DNA of 64,000 nucleotides from Gp7-AA10 sp035636095. Its GTDB lineage: Bacteria > Acidobacteriota > Thermoanaerobaculia > Gp7-AA8. Below the pieces are notes generated by a model. That model did not search any database and was not told the origin of the DNA. It worked only from the letters and a program-made list of their open reading frames with translations. This document shows, in pieces, positions 57,002-64,000 of the stretch. A program made the translations under genes and the position numbers. Location of the stretch: contig DASPZU010000084.1 of the NCBI GenBank assembly GCA_035636095.1, positions 1-64,000 of the forward strand. The letters are read 5' to 3'. The stretch's first letter is position 1; the number at the start of each line of letters is the position of its first letter.

Positions 57002-59809
57002 ATGGCCGAGAGCGGCGATTACAAAAAAACGCTGAACCTGCCGCAGACGACTTTCCCCATGAAGGCCAATCTGCCGCAGAGCGAGCCGAAGCGGCTCGAG
57101 CGCTGGCGCGAGATCGATCTCTACCAGCGCATTCGCGAGAAATCCGCCGGCCGGCAGAAGTTCGTCCTGCATGACGGCCCTCCGTACGCCAACGGCGAGA
57201 TCCACACCGGTCACGCGCTCAACAAGATCCTCAAGGACATTGTCGTGAAATCGCGAACGATGCTGGGCTTCGATTCGCCCTACGTTCCGGGATGGGACTG
57301 CCACGGCCTGCCCATCGAGCACGAAGTGCGCAAAAAGCTGGGCTCGAAACGCGAACAGATGACGCCCGCCGACTTTCGCCGCGCCTGCCGCGATTTCGCC
57401 GGGAAGTACATCGACATCCAGCGCCGCGACTTCATCCGCCTCGGCGTCCTGGGCGACTGGTTCAATCCGTACTCGACCATGGCGTTCGATTACGAAGCCG
57501 ACATCGCGGCCGCGCTCGGCCGTTTCATGCAGACCGGCATGGTCTACAAAGGCCTCAAGCCCATCCTGTGGTGCTGGTACGACCAGACCGCGCTGGCAGA
57601 AGCGGAGGTCGAATACAGCGACCACACATCGCCGTCGATCTACGTCCGCTTCCGCCTAACAGACGATTCCGTCAAGAGCCTCGACCTGCCCATCGAGAAG
57701 CCACTCTACGCCGTGATCTGGACCACGACGCCGTGGACGCTGCCGGCCAACCTCGCGATCGCGGTCAAGCCGGATTACGACTACACGATCGTCGAGCACG
57801 ACGGCGCGAACTACATCATCGCCAGCGAGCTCGTGCACCCGGTCACCAGAAAATTCGGATGGAGCGATCACCTCGAAGGCAAAGTCCTCAAAGGAGCGAC
57901 GTTCGAACATCTGAAATATCGCCACGCTTTCCTAGACCGCGAGGGCATCTTCGTGCTCGGCGATTACGTCACGCTCGACGCCGGAACAGGACTCGTGCAC
58001 ACCTCGCCGGGACATGGTGCCGACGATTTCAACACCGGAAAGCGCTACGGGCTCGACATTTACACGCCCGTCAATCACCGCGGTGAATTCACGAACGATG
58101 TTCCGCTCTGGGCGGGCACGCAGGTCTTCAAGGCGAATCCGTTGATCATCGAGTTGCTGCGCGAGCGCGGCGCTCTGCTATTTGCGGAGACGATCACGCA
58201 CGCGTATCCGCACTGCTGGCGGTGCAAGAATCCTGTGATCTTCCGCGCCACCGAGCAGTGGTTCATTTCGATGGATGACAAAGGCCTGCGTCAGGGCGCG
58301 CTCCATCAAGTCCATGACGTCGTGAAGTGGTTTCCGCGCTGGGGCGAGGAGCGGATGGCAGGCATGATCGAAAACCGTCCCGACTGGTGCATCTCGCGCC
58401 AGCGACTGTGGGGCGTCCCGATCACGGTTCTGTATTGCGAGCAATGCGCGCAGCCGGTGACATCGCCCCAGTTCTTCGAAAAAGTCGCGGCGCTGTTCCG
58501 TCGCGAAGGCGCCGACAGTTGGTACGAACATCCGGTCAGCGATTTCCTGGCGCCGGACTTCCGATGCACGTGCGGCAGCGCGACGTTTCGAAAAGAAAGC
58601 GACATTCTCGACGTCTGGTTCGATTCCGGATGCTCGCATCTGGCGGTGTTGAAGAAGCGTCCCGAGCTGACCTGGCCGGCCGAGGTGTATCTGGAGGGGC
58701 ACGATCAACATCGAGGGTGGTTCCAGTCCTCGCTGCTGGTCGGCACGGCGCTCGAAGGCCGCGCGCCGTACAACCAGGTCGTCACCTGTGGATTCATCGT
58801 GAACGAAGCGGGCGAGAAGATGTCGAAGTCGCGCGGCACCGGTGTGTCGCCGCAGGAAGTCCTCAAGCAGAGCGGAGCGGACATCCTGCGCTTGTGGGTC
58901 TCGATGATCGACTACCGCGACGACATGGTCTACGGCCCGCAAATCCTCGGACGCGCGGCCGAGTCGTATCGCAAGATCAGAAATACCGCACGATATTTGT
59001 TAGGGAATTTGTACGACTTCGATCCGGCGCGCGATGCCGTGCCTCTCGACGCGCTTCTCGATATCGATCGCTGGGTCCTTTCGCGGGCTGCCCAAGTTGT
59101 CGATCGCTGCCGGCGCGCCTACGAGGAGTACGAATTCCACGTCATCTATCACCGCGTTCTCGATCTCTGCACCGTTGACGTATCGGCGCTGTACCTCGAT
59201 GTGTTGAAAGACACGATGTATTGCGAGGCGCCGGCATCGCGCGCGCGCCGTTCGGCGCAGACTGCCATGTTCCACATTCTGCGCGGACTGGTCGGCGTCC
59301 TCGCGCCGGTTCTCTCGTTTACCACCGAAGAAATCTACGAAGCGATGCCGGGGGAAAAGGAGCCATCGGTGCACATCACTGAGCTGCCGCGTCTGCCCGA
59401 GATCGGAATCGACGTGCAGGCGTGGGATCGCCTGCTCGTGCTTCGCGAGATGGTCTCGAAAGTTCTCGAGCGCGCCAGAGCCGTGGGGCAGATCGGCCAG
59501 TCGCTGGAAGCAGATATCGCATTGCACGGTAACTTTTCGCCAAAATCATTGCTCGGAAATTTGAATGTCGATCTGGCGAAGTTCTTCATCGTCTCGCATG
59601 TCGATTTCCGCCCGCCTGACGAGGTGATTGGCGACGTCGTCGAGATTCCCGGCGTGGGGACCATCGCCGTCACGATGTCGCCCGCCCGTGGAAAAAAGTG
59701 CGGACGCTGCTGGCAATATCGCGAAGAGGTTACCGAAGAGGGCGGTTTGTGCGACCGATGTCAGGAAGTTGTCGACGGATTGGCGCCCGCGCAGGCCGCG
59801 ACGGTATAA
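57002..59809 (+). CDS. ileS: Isoleucyl-tRNA synthetase
   Basis: 935 residues, normal length for bacterial IleRS. HIGH-type motif in YANGEIHTGHALN (about 59-71), the editing domain with TTTPWTLPANLA, the KMSKS motif at about 606-610 (EKMSKSRGT), and the C-terminal zinc finger KCGRCWQYRE...CDRCQ. It charges tRNA-Ile. There is no Shine-Dalgarno; a TAGTTT lies 12 bases before the ATG. It is a single gene with the small basic protein gene 34 bases behind. Confidence 0.97.
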   Translation: MAESGDYKKTLNLPQTTFPMKANLPQSEPKRLERWREIDLYQRIREKSAGRQKFVLHDGPPYANGEIHTGHALNKILKDIVVKSRTMLGFDSPYVPGWDCHGLPIEHEVRKKLGSKREQMTPADFRRACRDFAGKYIDIQRRDFIRLGVLGDWFNPYSTMAFDYEADIAAALGRFMQTGMVYKGLKPILWCWYDQTALAEAEVEYSDHTSPSIYVRFRLTDDSVKSLDLPIEKPLYAVIWTTTPWTLPANLAIAVKPDYDYTIVEHDGANYIIASELVHPVTRKFGWSDHLEGKVLKGATFEHLKYRHAFLDREGIFVLGDYVTLDAGTGLVHTSPGHGADDFNTGKRYGLDIYTPVNHRGEFTNDVPLWAGTQVFKANPLIIELLRERGALLFAETITHAYPHCWRCKNPVIFRATEQWFISMDDKGLRQGALHQVHDVVKWFPRWGEERMAGMIENRPDWCISRQRLWGVPITVLYCEQCAQPVTSPQFFEKVAALFRREGADSWYEHPVSDFLAPDFRCTCGSATFRKESDILDVWFDSGCSHLAVLKKRPELTWPAEVYLEGHDQHRGWFQSSLLVGTALEGRAPYNQVVTCGFIVNEAGEKMSKSRGTGVSPQEVLKQSGADILRLWVSMIDYRDDMVYGPQILGRAAESYRKIRNTARYLLGNLYDFDPARDAVPLDALLDIDRWVLSRAAQVVDRCRRAYEEYEFHVIYHRVLDLCTVDVSALYLDVLKDTMYCEAPASRARRSAQTAMFHILRGLVGVLAPVLSFTTEEIYEAMPGEKEPSVHITELPRLPEIGIDVQAWDRLLVLREMVSKVLERARAVGQIGQSLEADIALHGNFSPKSLLGNLNVDLAKFFIVSHVDFRPPDEVIGDVVEIPGVGTIAVTMSPARGKKCGRCWQYREEVTEEGGLCDRCQEVVDGLAPAQAATV

Positions 59810-59843
59810 GTCCTGCTATCCTTCACGCCCTTAGGAGGACCCC

Positions 59844-60074
59844 GTGAAAGCGAAGGAAGTCAAAAAGAGTGCAAAAAGAGTGGCGAAGAAAGTCGCAAGA
59901 GCTGCCGCGCCGCGGATCAAGCAACTGCAGAAAGCTGCCCGGCCGTACGTGAAGAAAGCGAAACGCGCAGCCGAGGATCTGGGGGATGCAGCGGCGGACA
60001 AGGGACGTGAACTGCTGAAGGACGCGCTGGTGGCCGGATCGAAGCAGCTCAAGAAAGCCTCGAAGGCCGTGTAG
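59844..60074 (+). CDS. Small Lys/Ala-rich protein, histone-H1-like
   Basis: 76 residues with over a quarter Lys, rich in Ala, with no aromatic except one Tyr and one Pro-Tyr turn: AKEVKKSAKRVAKKVARAA, then KKAKRAAEDLGDAA. This composition matches histone-H1-like or HU-tail-like nucleoid proteins, but also ribosome-associated basic peptides. GTG start at 59844 after TTAGGAGG. The PHP gene starts 2 bases after its stop. Confidence 0.65.
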   Translation: MKAKEVKKSAKRVAKKVARAAAPRIKQLQKAARPYVKKAKRAAEDLGDAAADKGRELLKDALVAGSKQLKKASKAV

Positions 60075-60076
60075 CT

Positions 60077-60892
60077 CTGCGCTACGCCGACCTCCATACT
60101 CACACGTACCACTCGGATGGCACGCGCTCGCCGCGTGAAGTGATCGATGTCGCGCGCGGGCATGGCATCGAGATCGTCTCGATCAGCGATCACGACAATC
60201 TGGCCGCGTACTTCGAGATCAAGTCTTATGCCGAGCAGAGCGGCGTCGCGCTGATCCCGGGCGTCGAGCTCTCCTGCGAGCACGAAGGCATCGACATCCA
60301 CGTTCTGGCCTACGCCTTTGATCCGCTCGATGAGCGCGTCGAGAAGAGGCTGGCCGGTTTTCGCGACACCCGGCACACGCGCGGCAACCGGATGGTCGAG
60401 CGATTGCGCTCGTTGGGCTATCGCATCGACGCGAAACGTGTGGAGGAGCTCGCCGCCGGCGGTTCGGTCGGAAGACCGCACGTCGCGCGTGCGCTGGTCG
60501 AAGCGGGCTACGTTCCCAACGTCGACGCGGCCTTCGACCAGCTTCTGGCTGCCGGCAAACCGGCGTACGTCGGGAAGGAGCGCTTCGCGATCGCCGAGGC
60601 CATCGCGCTCATTCGATCGGCGGGCGGCGTGACCTCCATCGCGCATCCGACTCTCTATCCCGATGGCGAAGCGATTGTGCCGCGGCTGCTCGACGCCGGC
60701 ATCGACGGCGTGGAGGTGTTTCATCCCGAGGTCGATGACGCTTCGCGCGAGAGTTACTCGACCATGGCGCGTTTTCGCGGAAAGATGCTCACCGGCGGCT
60801 CCGACGATCACGGCACCGTGAAACAGGTGCAGACGCTGGGCACGGTCCGCGTTCCGGAAAATTTGATCGGTCCGATTCTCGAGCGGCTCTAG
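60077..60892 (+). CDS. PHP domain phosphoesterase (RNase AM/YciV type), probable CTG start
   Basis: About 271 residues. The metal-binding signature DLHTHTYHSDGT lies before any ATG/GTG/TTG start: the first such codon (GTG 60140) would delete it. The only usable start in that frame is CTG at 60077, two bases after the stop of the basic-protein gene, which suggests translational coupling. Further motifs are SISDHDN, PGVELSCEHEGIDIHVLAY, SIAHPTL and GGSDDHG, all in place for a tri-metal site. Relatives degrade 3'-phosphoadenosine 5'-phosphate or short RNA. Confidence 0.82.
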   Translation: MRYADLHTHTYHSDGTRSPREVIDVARGHGIEIVSISDHDNLAAYFEIKSYAEQSGVALIPGVELSCEHEGIDIHVLAYAFDPLDERVEKRLAGFRDTRHTRGNRMVERLRSLGYRIDAKRVEELAAGGSVGRPHVARALVEAGYVPNVDAAFDQLLAAGKPAYVGKERFAIAEAIALIRSAGGVTSIAHPTLYPDGEAIVPRLLDAGIDGVEVFHPEVDDASRESYSTMARFRGKMLTGGSDDHGTVKQVQTLGTVRVPENLIGPILERL

Positions 60893-60936
60893 CGGAAGTT
60901 CGCGACGATCACTTTGCGTTGTGGAAAACGCACATC

Positions 60937-61866
60937 ATGAAGCTTTCCCACGTCTGGCCGGTCATCGAGCGCGTCGCACGCGACGCGGGGGCGATTCGCG
61001 TCGGCGCCAGCGATCTTCAAGACGAGCACGCCTCCCTGTTCGCGGAGTGGCTCGACAACCGACATCACGCCACCATGCACTACCTCGTCAAGAATCGCGC
61101 CACCCGACTCGGTCCGGCGTCGCGCTTTCCGTGGGCTAGATCGGCGGTCGTCATCCTCGTTCCGTATGCATCCGAGCGCCCCAACGCGCCCGGCGGCGCT
61201 CTCAGTCACGCCGTCGCCCGCTACGCCCTCGGCGACGATTACCACGAAGTGCTCGATGGCATGCTCCGCCGGATCGAACAGGCGCTGCCCGACGGAATCA
61301 AGACCTGGCGGTACGTCGATACCGGTCCGCTCTCCGATCGCGCTTTCGCCGCCCAGGCTGGACTGGGTTGGATCGGCAAGAACGGAATGCTGATCGATGA
61401 GGAAGTCGGATCGTACCTTTTCATCGGGACCTTGCTGACATCGCTCGAAAACGACGTTCGGGGAGCGACGGTTGCCGATCGATGTGGCGCGTGCACGCGC
61501 TGCATCGATGCCTGCCCCACCAGCGCGATTCTGCCGAATCGCACCATCGCTTCGGAGCGTTGCATCAGCTACGCGACGATCGAGCATCGCGGCCCGCTGC
61601 CCGATCACGTGGCCGCGCATCTCGAAGGCAACGTGTTCGGCTGCGACATCTGTCAGGAAGTCTGCCCCTGGAACGCCCGTCCCGCCGAGCCGCATCCGGC
61701 GTTCCTCGCGCGCGACGCCTACCGGGCCACGCCGGTCAGCGATCTTCTCCGCTTTCAGCAGTCGGATTTCACGAGGCTGTTTCGCAACAGTGCCGTCAAG
61801 CGCGCGAAGCTGGCGGGGGTCATGCGGAATGCCGAGGCGCTGGCAACTGAAAGGTCCGCCCGATGA
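60937..61866 (+). CDS. queG: Epoxyqueuosine reductase
   Basis: 309 residues. N-terminal cobalamin-binding part with ASRFPWARSAVVILVPY and GPLSDRAFAAQAGLGWIGKNGML; two 4Fe-4S motifs CGACTRCIDACPTSA and CDICQEVCPWN. It catalyses the last step of queuosine synthesis in tRNA, reducing the epoxide with cobalamin. The ATG at 60937 was preferred to the TTG at 60919. The 3' end overlaps the convergent PilZ gene by 47 bases. Confidence 0.93.
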   Translation: MKLSHVWPVIERVARDAGAIRVGASDLQDEHASLFAEWLDNRHHATMHYLVKNRATRLGPASRFPWARSAVVILVPYASERPNAPGGALSHAVARYALGDDYHEVLDGMLRRIEQALPDGIKTWRYVDTGPLSDRAFAAQAGLGWIGKNGMLIDEEVGSYLFIGTLLTSLENDVRGATVADRCGACTRCIDACPTSAILPNRTIASERCISYATIEHRGPLPDHVAAHLEGNVFGCDICQEVCPWNARPAEPHPAFLARDAYRATPVSDLLRFQQSDFTRLFRNSAVKRAKLAGVMRNAEALATERSAR

Positions 61867-62824
61867 TCGACGGATCGATCGAGCGGTCGAGATACTCCCA
61901 GACCGCCAGCGCGTCGGGATGGTCGGCGATGGCGGGCGCGTCGGTGCGGGTTTTCGGATCCTGGATCAGCAGGCGCGCGCAGCGATACCAATGCATCGCT
62001 TCTTCCGGGTTCATCCGCAGCTCCTCGCGCACGCACTGAACGAGGATGTACTGCTCGGCGGGAACGCCGGCCTTGTCGATGTCGGGATACGACGGCGCCA
62101 GTGCTCGCGCACGCGCCCGAATGATTTTCAACTTCAGCGTCAGAGAGTGCGTGTCGATGGTGGCGCGGCCGGACTCGCAAAGACGTCCGATGGCCAGGCG
62201 GACCTGATCTGCCTTTCCAGCGATGGTCAGGCCGGCGCGATGCTTGATCGGATCGACCGCCTTCACGCTCGACCACACCACCTGCGTCTTGATCGAAATG
62301 TCATCCGAAACCGACGGCAACTTGAATTGCAGTACGCCCGACGCGCCGGCGTTGAATTGGGCAAGCCCGCCGATGCGCGCGCCGCGCGCGCACAGATCTT
62401 CGATCGCAACGCGCTCGTCATTCCACCGCGCATCGAGGTTGGGATCGACGAAGAAGCGATCGGCGCCGCGCAGCTCTTCGATTCGCGTGATGCGGCCGGC
62501 GGCCTGAAGCGATCGAAGCACAGCTTGAAGAGTTTCGGGCGCGGCGTAGATGCGAGCACCCGAAATGAACTTGCCCGTGCGCACCGAATCGGCTTCCGTC
62601 CACACAGTCATGGCTTCCACCGCGATCGGCGTCGGACGGCCCTCGATGACCAGACGCAGAACGGCTTTATGTCCCATCTCGAGTTGCTGCGTGTGCTTGA
62701 AACGCGCGCCTTTGATCGAAATGTCGACCACCGAGACGATATTCGGCCCGAATTGCGCCGCCAGGGGGGGAGCAACTAGAAATCGGTCATTGGTTCGCAG
62801 GCTGCGCGCCGCTGCCTCGTACAT
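61820..62824 (-). CDS. Protein with two PilZ-like domains
   Basis: About 334 residues. Two PilZ-like beta barrels are recognisable: NDRFLVAPPLAAQF...VVDISIKGARF (about 12-110) and ADRFFVDPNLDARW...IEDLCARGARI (about 125-215). The first keeps the DISxxGA sequence of c-di-GMP-binding PilZ domains, though the RxxxR motif is not clear; the second is more degenerate. A helical C-terminus follows. ATG 62824 was preferred to TTG 62851 because a TTATAC box lies just upstream of the latter. Possible c-di-GMP effector. Confidence 0.65.
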   Translation of the reverse strand: MYEAAARSLRTNDRFLVAPPLAAQFGPNIVSVVDISIKGARFKHTQQLEMGHKAVLRLVIEGRPTPIAVEAMTVWTEADSVRTGKFISGARIYAAPETLQAVLRSLQAAGRITRIEELRGADRFFVDPNLDARWNDERVAIEDLCARGARIGGLAQFNAGASGVLQFKLPSVSDDISIKTQVVWSSVKAVDPIKHRAGLTIAGKADQVRLAIGRLCESGRATIDTHSLTLKLKIIRARARALAPSYPDIDKAGVPAEQYILVQCVREELRMNPEEAMHWYRCARLLIQDPKTRTDAPAIADHPDALAVWEYLDRSIDPSIIGRTFQLPAPRHSA

Positions 62825-62893
62825 ATCGATTTTTGGGAGGACCGACCCCAACGTATAACACGAAACGACTCGGTGGTGTGATATGGCTCACGC

Positions 62894-63511
62894 ATGAGGC
62901 AGTTTGATGTCATCACTTTCGATTGTTACGGCACGCTCATCGACTGGCGGAGCGGTATCTGCGGGGCCTTCGTCGCCCAGGGTCTCGATGGTGATGCCTC
63001 CCTTCGCAAGTACAGCGAAATCGAGCCGATTGTTGAACGGGAGCAATATCGCTCGTACCGGGAAGTCCTGGGGGAAACGGCGTCGCGGATTGCGCCGGGC
63101 ATCAAGGCGAACTTCCTCGCGGACAGCCTGCCGTCGTGGAAACCATTCCCCGACACGAATCCCGCACTCGAGCGCCTCCGCGGCGCCGGCATTCGTCTCG
63201 GCATTCTCTCCAATGTCGATGACGACCTCCTGGCCGAAACCCGCAAACACTTCACAGTCGACTTCGATCTCCTGATCACGGCGCGGCAGGTGCGGTCGTA
63301 CAAACCGGGGCACGCGCATTTCCTGACCGCGCGGCAACGCATCGGCGACTCAAAGTGGCTTCACGCCGCGCAGAGCAACCTTCACGACATCGCGCCGGCG
63401 AGGGCCCTCGGGATCGCGAATGCGTGGATCAATCGCCACGCCGAAAAAGGCGGCCTCAGGCCGACCTACGAATTCCGTGACCTCAAAGGTCTCGCCGACG
63501 CCATGACGTGA
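62894..63511 (+). CDS. HAD superfamily hydrolase (haloacid-dehalogenase type II-like)
   Basis: 205 residues. Motif I is FDCYGTLIDW with nucleophile Asp10; motif II LGILSNVDDDLL; motif III Lys in VRSYKPGHAHF. The WLHAAQSNLHDI and ANAWINRH segments match the haloalkanoate dehalogenase-like branch, but most such genes are general phosphatases. The start has a TATGGC box 6 bp upstream and no Shine-Dalgarno. Confidence 0.88.
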   Translation: MRQFDVITFDCYGTLIDWRSGICGAFVAQGLDGDASLRKYSEIEPIVEREQYRSYREVLGETASRIAPGIKANFLADSLPSWKPFPDTNPALERLRGAGIRLGILSNVDDDLLAETRKHFTVDFDLLITARQVRSYKPGHAHFLTARQRIGDSKWLHAAQSNLHDIAPARALGIANAWINRHAEKGGLRPTYEFRDLKGLADAMT

Positions 63512-64000
63512 TCAGAAGCGCCAGTTCACTCCGACCGAAGTCTTGAAGACCGAATCGTAGTACTCGTGATCGCCGAGGAGGGCTTTGCCGTCGAAGACGA
63601 GCCCGATGTGACGCAAATGAAACACGACTCCGCCGTTCAACTCCGGCGTCCATCGGTTTCGATATCCGAACATTGAGTCGACATGCGGCGCCGCGACATA
63701 TCGCATGCCCGCACCGAGGAACGGCGTCCATCGTGTGTCATTGACGAAGCGGTAGCGCGTGGTCAGGTCGATTGGATAGGTACGGAACCTGACCGGCGGC
63801 ACCTGATTGATGTAGCCGGTCTCGTCGACGACGTACGAGTAGCTGTTATGCCGTTCCGACGTCACCGATGCCTGAACGGAAAGGCGCGGTGTGAAAGCAG
63901 TTTCAAAGGCAACGCCGTAATCGGAATACCAATGTGTGCTTTGCGACGACGAGACAACCCCGAACTCGGAAAGAAAGACTGACAAACTGCTTCTGCTTTG
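63512..64000 (-). CDS. Outer-membrane beta-barrel protein, 5' end outside window
   Basis: The frame stays open to the right edge, so the N-terminus with its signal peptide is missing. The visible part consists of alternating amphipathic strands (YGVAFETAFTPRLSVQASV, YPIDLTTRYRFVNDTRWTPFLGAGMRYVA, PELNGGVVFHLRHIGLVFDGKALL) ending in SVGVNWRF, with a terminal Phe as in many outer-membrane barrels. It resembles small OmpW- or OmpX-like barrels; its ligand is unknown. Confidence 0.75.
   Translation of the reverse strand, partial: QSRSSLSVFLSEFGVVSSSQSTHWYSDYGVAFETAFTPRLSVQASVTSERHNSYSYVVDETGYINQVPPVRFRTYPIDLTTRYRFVNDTRWTPFLGAGMRYVAAPHVDSMFGYRNRWTPELNGGVVFHLRHIGLVFDGKALLGDHEYYDSVFKTSVGVNWRF

Noticed and set aside
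61472..62779. 435-codon frame spanning queG and the PilZ gene
   Set aside because: It combines out-of-frame and antisense sequence of two recognised genes.

Overview
The window is a gene-dense, GC-rich bacterial chromosome segment with no intergenic gap over about 220 bases, and no rRNA, tRNA or CRISPR that I can see. Outer-membrane parts (a LolC/E permease, an OprP-type porin, a beta-barrel at the right edge) point to a diderm. The mixture of MglA, FHA, GAF/sigma54 and SpoIIE/RsbW/STAS signalling, tandem PstS paralogues and a large alpha/beta hydrolase of the Abhydrolase_10 type fits Acidobacteriota best. That placement is inference from gene content, because no rRNA is present.

Layout. 1-4.9 kb: end of a lipoprotein-release permease, a lipoprotein, RimI, TsaB, dCMP deaminase, a receiver protein, and an FHA protein separated from a membrane protein only by an A10 tract. 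5-11.3 kb: SpoIID/SPOR lipoprotein, a frameshifted aminotransferase, a membrane protein, a DnaC-like loader, and a multiply broken membrane-protein pseudogene. 11.4-17.8 kb: a 776-aa protein with a cryptic class III cyclase-like domain, a nuclease-helicase, a lipoprotein whose signal peptide is built from a repeat, OsmC and DinB proteins. 17.8-28.8 kb: asparagine synthase, a GT39-like membrane enzyme, an M28 peptidase-YceI fusion, a BtuF-like protein, a hydrolase/Rieske/radical-SAM/PAP2/CaCA gene chain and an enoyl-CoA hydratase-like protein. 28.8-33.5 kb: a partner-switching module (SpoIIE phosphatase, STAS, RsbW-like kinase, tiny membrane protein) with a predicted sigma54 promoter and a neighbouring sigma54 activator. 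33.5-38.4 kb: DUF2520 protein, MglA with a long tail, MltD-like transglycosylase, large hydrolase.

38.4-56.9 kb is a phosphate and polyphosphate region. One long minus-strand operon runs porin-pstS-pstS-pstC-pstA-pstB-phoU-phoB-phoR. Around it lie ppx-sixA, ppk1, ppk2, a CHAD protein and, between them, a PspA-AAA ATPase-sulfite-oxidase-like operon. Three intergenic arrays of TTNAC-type hexamers repeated every 11 bp look like PhoB sites and tie several of these genes together. 57-64 kb: ileS, a histone-H1-like small protein, a PHP phosphoesterase, queG, a double-PilZ protein, a HAD hydrolase and a partial beta-barrel.

Two genome-wide habits show in the sequence. Many genes have a TANNNT box ending 6-7 bp before the start codon and no Shine-Dalgarno, which is the signature of leaderless mRNAs. 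Small imperfect palindromes made of 7- or 8-base units are scattered between and inside genes. In addition, six short islands of AT-rich rare codons (TTA, ATA, AGA, GTA) interrupt otherwise GC-rich conserved genes.
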